The notes under the pieces: generated by a model | The model's database searches: none | Seen by the model: only the letters and a program-made list of their open reading frames with translations | Told to the model about the DNA's origin: nothing | Shown: positions 61,478-64,000 of the stretch, in pieces | Numbering within the stretch: the stretch's first letter is position 1 | How the letters are laid out: each line of letters begins with the position of its first letter | Position numbers and translations under genes: made by a program | DNA from: Pandoraea pneumonica | Lineage (GTDB): Bacteria; Pseudomonadota; Gammaproteobacteria; Burkholderiales; Burkholderiaceae | Direction: 5' to 3' | Length of the DNA: 64,000 nucleotides | Assembly (NCBI RefSeq): GCF_902459645.1 | Contig: NZ_CABPSK010000002.1 | Span: forward strand, 806,001 to 870,000

Positions 61478-62488
61478 ATGAAAATTGCCGTCTTCGGTGC
61501 CGGTGCCTGGGGCACTGCAATGGCCAGTCACATGGCCGCCCGCCATGATGTTGTTCTCTGGGCGCGCGATGCTGCGCTCGTGCAGCAACTCAGCGGCTCC
61601 CACGAAAATTCCACCTATCTCCCTGGTGCCACGCTGTCGCCGCGTTTGCGTTTCGACGCCGACTTCGCGCGCGTCCTCGCGCATGGCACGGGCGAACGGG
61701 CATTGTGCGTTGCTGCGGTCCCTGTCGCAGGGCTGCGCGCGCTGGCCGGGCATCTGGCGAGCGCCGCACAGCCGCCGCAGCACCTCATCTGGCTGTGTAA
61801 GGGCTTCGAGTCCGATACGGGGCTGCTGCCGCATCAAATCGTTGCTGAAGTGTTCCCGGGTGTGGCTGGCGGCTCGCTGTCCGGTCCGAGCTTTGCGCGC
61901 GAAGTGGCGCAAGGTTTGCCTGCCGCGCTGACCATCGCGAGTGCCGAACCGTCGCTGTGTGAACTGACCATCGACGCCTGCCATTTCGGCGCACTGCGCA
62001 TTTATTCGAGTGACGACGTGATTGGCGTCGAAGTCGGCGGCGCGGTGAAAAACGTGCTGGCGATCGCGACGGGCGTCGGCGACGGGTTAGGCCTGGGCCT
62101 CAACGCGCGTGCCGCCCTCGTGACACGCGGTCTTGCCGAGATGACGCGCCTGGGTGTGGCGCTCGGTGGCAAGCCTGAAACCTTTATGGGCTTGGCCGGT
62201 GTCGGCGATCTGATTCTGACGGCGACCGGCGACTTGTCGCGCAACCGCACGGTCGGATTGCAGCTCGCCACGGGCAAATCGCTCGATGACGTGCTCGCGT
62301 CGTTGGGTCATGTGGCGGAAGGGGTACGTTGCGCGCGTGCCGTCCGCGATCTCGCGCATGCGCATGGCGTCAGCATGCCAATTACCGATGCCGTTTGCGC
62401 CATGCTGTTTGACGGCTTGCCTGCCCGTGCAGCCGTGGAAGCGTTATTGAGGCGCGATGCGCGCGCCGAGCGGGAAGACGACGCGTAA
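61478..62488 (+). CDS. gpsA: glycerol-3-phosphate dehydrogenase [NAD(P)+]
   Basis: 336 aa. Rossmann motif GAGAWG at residues 7-12, [13 protein letters not shown], and the catalytic helix [39 protein letters not shown]. Makes sn-glycerol 3-phosphate for phospholipids. Follows secB as in many proteobacteria. ATG at 61478. Confidence 0.96.
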   Translation: MKIAVFGAGAWGTAMASHMAARHDVVLWARDAALVQQLSGSHENSTYLPGATLSPRLRFDADFARVLAHGTGERALCVAAVPVAGLRALAGHLASAAQPPQHLIWLCKGFESDTGLLPHQIVAEVFPGVAGGSLSGPSFAREVAQGLPAALTIASAEPSLCELTIDACHFGALRIYSSDDVIGVEVGGAVKNVLAIATGVGDGLGLGLNARAALVTRGLAEMTRLGVALGGKPETFMGLAGVGDLILTATGDLSRNRTVGLQLATGKSLDDVLASLGHVAEGVRCARAVRDLAHAHGVSMPITDAVCAMLFDGLPARAAVEALLRRDARAEREDDA

Positions 62489-62560
62489 GTCGTTCGCCGC
62501 GCAGCCCATCTGCGATGGTCCATGGTGACCATCGACACTCGCCACAAGGGAGATATGCCC

Positions 62561-63076
62561 ATGTCGCCAGTTGTCCGTCTCGACGCCATCCAAGGCGATA
62601 TCACGCAATGTCCGGTTGACGCCATCGTCAACGCCGCGAACGAGTCACTGCTCGGTGGCGGCGGCGTTGATGGCGCCATTCACCGGGCTGCGGGCCCCAA
62701 ACTCCTCGCCGCCTGCCGCAAGCTGGACGGATGCGCGACTGGTCAGGCCAAGCTCACGCCGGGATTCCGCTTGCCGGCGAAGTTCGTCATTCACACGGTG
62801 GGGCCGGTTTGGCACGGCGGCGCGCGTGACGAGCCTGCGCTGCTCGCGAGTTGCTATCGCGAAAGCCTACGGCTGGCCGCGGCGCATGACTGCGTGAGCG
62901 TGGCATTTCCGGCGATCAGTTGCGGCGTCTATGGCTATCCCGCAGAGTTGGCCGTGCCACTTGCGGTCTTCACGGTGCGCGACGCGCTGCCGCATTTCCC
63001 GACGATTGAGCGGGTGACGTTTGTCTGCTTCGACGCCGCCATGCTGCGATGTTATCGCGACGCGTTAAGCGCGTAG
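62561..63076 (+). CDS. macrodomain protein, O-acetyl-ADP-ribose deacetylase type
   Basis: 171 aa from the ATG at 62561 (AAGGGAG, spacing 8; ATG 62555 is also possible). YmdB/MacroD-like macrodomain: [36 protein letters not shown], with the loop Asn24/Asn27 and GGGVDG, and [18 protein letters not shown]. Such enzymes remove ADP-ribose from proteins or hydrolyse O-acetyl-ADP-ribose. Inserted between gpsA and trmL on the gpsA strand; probably co-transcribed with gpsA. Confidence 0.9.
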   Translation: MSPVVRLDAIQGDITQCPVDAIVNAANESLLGGGGVDGAIHRAAGPKLLAACRKLDGCATGQAKLTPGFRLPAKFVIHTVGPVWHGGARDEPALLASCYRESLRLAAAHDCVSVAFPAISCGVYGYPAELAVPLAVFTVRDALPHFPTIERVTFVCFDAAMLRCYRDALSA

Positions 63077-63134
63077 GGGGCGCGTAGGGACGAATCAGGG
63101 GAGAGTCGCGGCGCGTGGCGCGCCGCCGAGCCTA

Positions 63135-63605
63135 TCAGGCCCCGCCTGCATAACCTTGTTGCCGCCACGCTTCGAAGACCACGACGGCCACCGTGTTCGA
63201 CAGGTTCAGGCTGCGATTGCCGGGGCGCATCGGTAAGCGCACGCGCTGCGTGGTTGCAAAGGTGTCGAGCAACTCGGGCGCGAGGCCGCGTGTCTCCGAG
63301 CCGAAGATGAACCAATCGCCCGGTGCGAACGACAGTTCGCCGAAGGGACGCGAACCACGGGTCGTGAGCGCAAACATCCGTGTTGGGTCCGGGGTCTCCG
63401 CACTCAGAAAATTCTCCCAGTTGCTATGCACTTTCATGTCGGCGTACTCGTGATAGTCGAGGCCAGCGCGGCGCATACGCGCGTCGTCGAGCGGGAAGCC
63501 GAGCGGCTCGATCAGATGCAGACGTGCCCCGGTATTGGCACAGAGGCGAATCACATTGCCGGTATTCGGTGGAATTTCCGGCGAGACGAGAACGACGTTG
63601 AACAT
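63135..63605 (-). CDS. trmL: tRNA (cytidine(34)-2'-O)-methyltransferase
   Basis: 156 aa. SPOUT (knotted) methyltransferase: VLVSPEIPPNTGNVIRLCANTGARLHLIEPLGFPLDDARMRRAGLDYHEY, FIFGSETRGLAPELL and MRPGNRSLNLSNTVAVVVFEAWRQQG. Methylates the wobble base of tRNA-Leu. ATG at 63605. Downstream of comF on the same strand, 26 bp apart. Confidence 0.95.
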   Translation of the reverse strand: MFNVVLVSPEIPPNTGNVIRLCANTGARLHLIEPLGFPLDDARMRRAGLDYHEYADMKVHSNWENFLSAETPDPTRMFALTTRGSRPFGELSFAPGDWFIFGSETRGLAPELLDTFATTQRVRLPMRPGNRSLNLSNTVAVVVFEAWRQQGYAGGA

Positions 63606-63631
63606 GGTCGATGAGCAGTCAGGAGGCAAAG

Positions 63632-64000
63632 TTATTCGGAATATGGGGTTCGCAGCACGACGGCAGCGAGCACATGCGCCGCGCCCGCTCGCTTGAGCGC
63701 TCGCGCCGCAGCATGACACGTCGCGCCGGTGGTCATCACGTCGTCGATCAACACGATGCGTCGGCCGCGAACCCGATCGCTGGCAATGAAGGCATCACGC
63801 AGATTGCGTTGCCGGACATCTCGTGTGAGCCCGCGCTGAGACGCCGTCGCACGCTCGCGGCGTAGCCAGCGAGCGCTTGCTGGACGCTGCGTACGTCGAG
63901 CCGCAACGCGCGTGAGTTCCCACGCCTGATTGAAGCCACGCGCGGCGAGTCGAGCGGGGGCCAGCGGCACGGGAACAAGCCATGGCGCGCCATCCCCAAT
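63632..64000 (-). CDS. comF: ComF family protein (5' end beyond the window)
   Basis: Partial: the frame is open to the window edge. Visible part starts ...GDGAPWLVPVPLAPARLAARGFNQAWELT (the conserved VPVPLxPxRLxxRGFNQ), has the QRGLTRDVRQRNLRDAF block, and ends with the phosphoribosyltransferase motif VLIDDVMTTGATCHAAARALKRAGA and the C-terminal VAVVLRTPY. ComF-type proteins resemble PRTases; in competent bacteria they aid uptake of single-stranded DNA, though homologues are general. Confidence 0.9.
   Translation of the reverse strand: MGDGAPWLVPVPLAPARLAARGFNQAWELTRVAARRTQRPASARWLRRERATASQRGLTRDVRQRNLRDAFIASDRVRGRRIVLIDDVMTTGATCHAAARALKRAGAAHVLAAVVLRTPYSE

Overview
The window is a 64 kb stretch of GC-rich bacterial chromosome from a beta-proteobacterium of the Burkholderiales. 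Pandoraea or a close Burkholderiaceae relative is my best guess. Support comes from the protein families (PhaM, DUF3108, DUF2917, UbiK, the proteobacterial-type GshA, an Mla-like transporter with an N-terminal STAS domain) and from Burkholderiaceae-like gene order: gpmA / rhodanese-grxC-secB-gpsA / trmL-comF; ptsM-ptsH-ptsI; glnK-amtB; dat-ybeD; lipB-lipA. I see no rRNA, tRNA, CRISPR array, phage or insertion sequence. Most of the window is core chromosome with short gaps.

Layout. 0-12 kb is mixed metabolic: an alpha/beta hydrolase, a DUF3108 protein, an IclR regulator divergent from a fumarylacetoacetase-family hydrolase, a lone branched-chain-type binding protein, an enoyl-CoA hydratase, the PHA-granule protein PhaM, a patatin phospholipase, an AraC regulator, a LysE exporter, and two small proteins flanked by nonamer repeats. 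12-18.6 kb holds a ferritin-like protein, rfaE2, an asparaginase, and the tight minus-strand run birA-coaX-SPOR. 18.7-23.7 kb is a five-gene Mla-type lipid-transport operon ending in a VanZ-like membrane protein. 23.7-32 kb contains a 2Fe-2S protein, a hydrolase, a PBP5-type D,D-carboxypeptidase, D-amino acid transaminase, ybeD, and the lipoate genes lipB-lipA. 32.4-42 kb looks like one nutrient-acquisition district: an N-formylglutamate amidohydrolase, an IclR regulator, a NitT/TauT-type ABC transporter behind a sigma-54-type promoter, then dctA with its two-component system dctB-dctD. 42-46 kb holds two thioredoxin-fold proteins, a lipoprotein, comM/yifB and ubiK. 46.3-49.1 kb is the nitrogen operon (TorF-type porin, glnK, amtB) behind a near-consensus -24/-12 promoter with NtrC-like sites. 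49.3-56.1 kb holds gshA and gshB with a LuxR-type regulator between them, then a PTS phosphorelay without a visible sugar permease. 56.2-64 kb holds moeB, ctpA, gpmA, rhodanese, grxC, secB, gpsA, a macrodomain protein, trmL and the 3' part of comF.

The ordinary genes need little comment. The less expected signals are regulatory: three sigma-54-type promoters (two strong, one inside a coding sequence), several perfect inverted repeats in the larger intergenic spaces (32.35 kb, 34.3 kb, 38.55 kb, 12.67 kb, 50.9 kb), and two nonamer repeat tracts on either side of one small gene. I did not find a clearly new multi-gene system. The best candidate for undescribed biology is the 32.3-42 kb formyl-amino-acid / ABC / C4-dicarboxylate district with its layered regulation.
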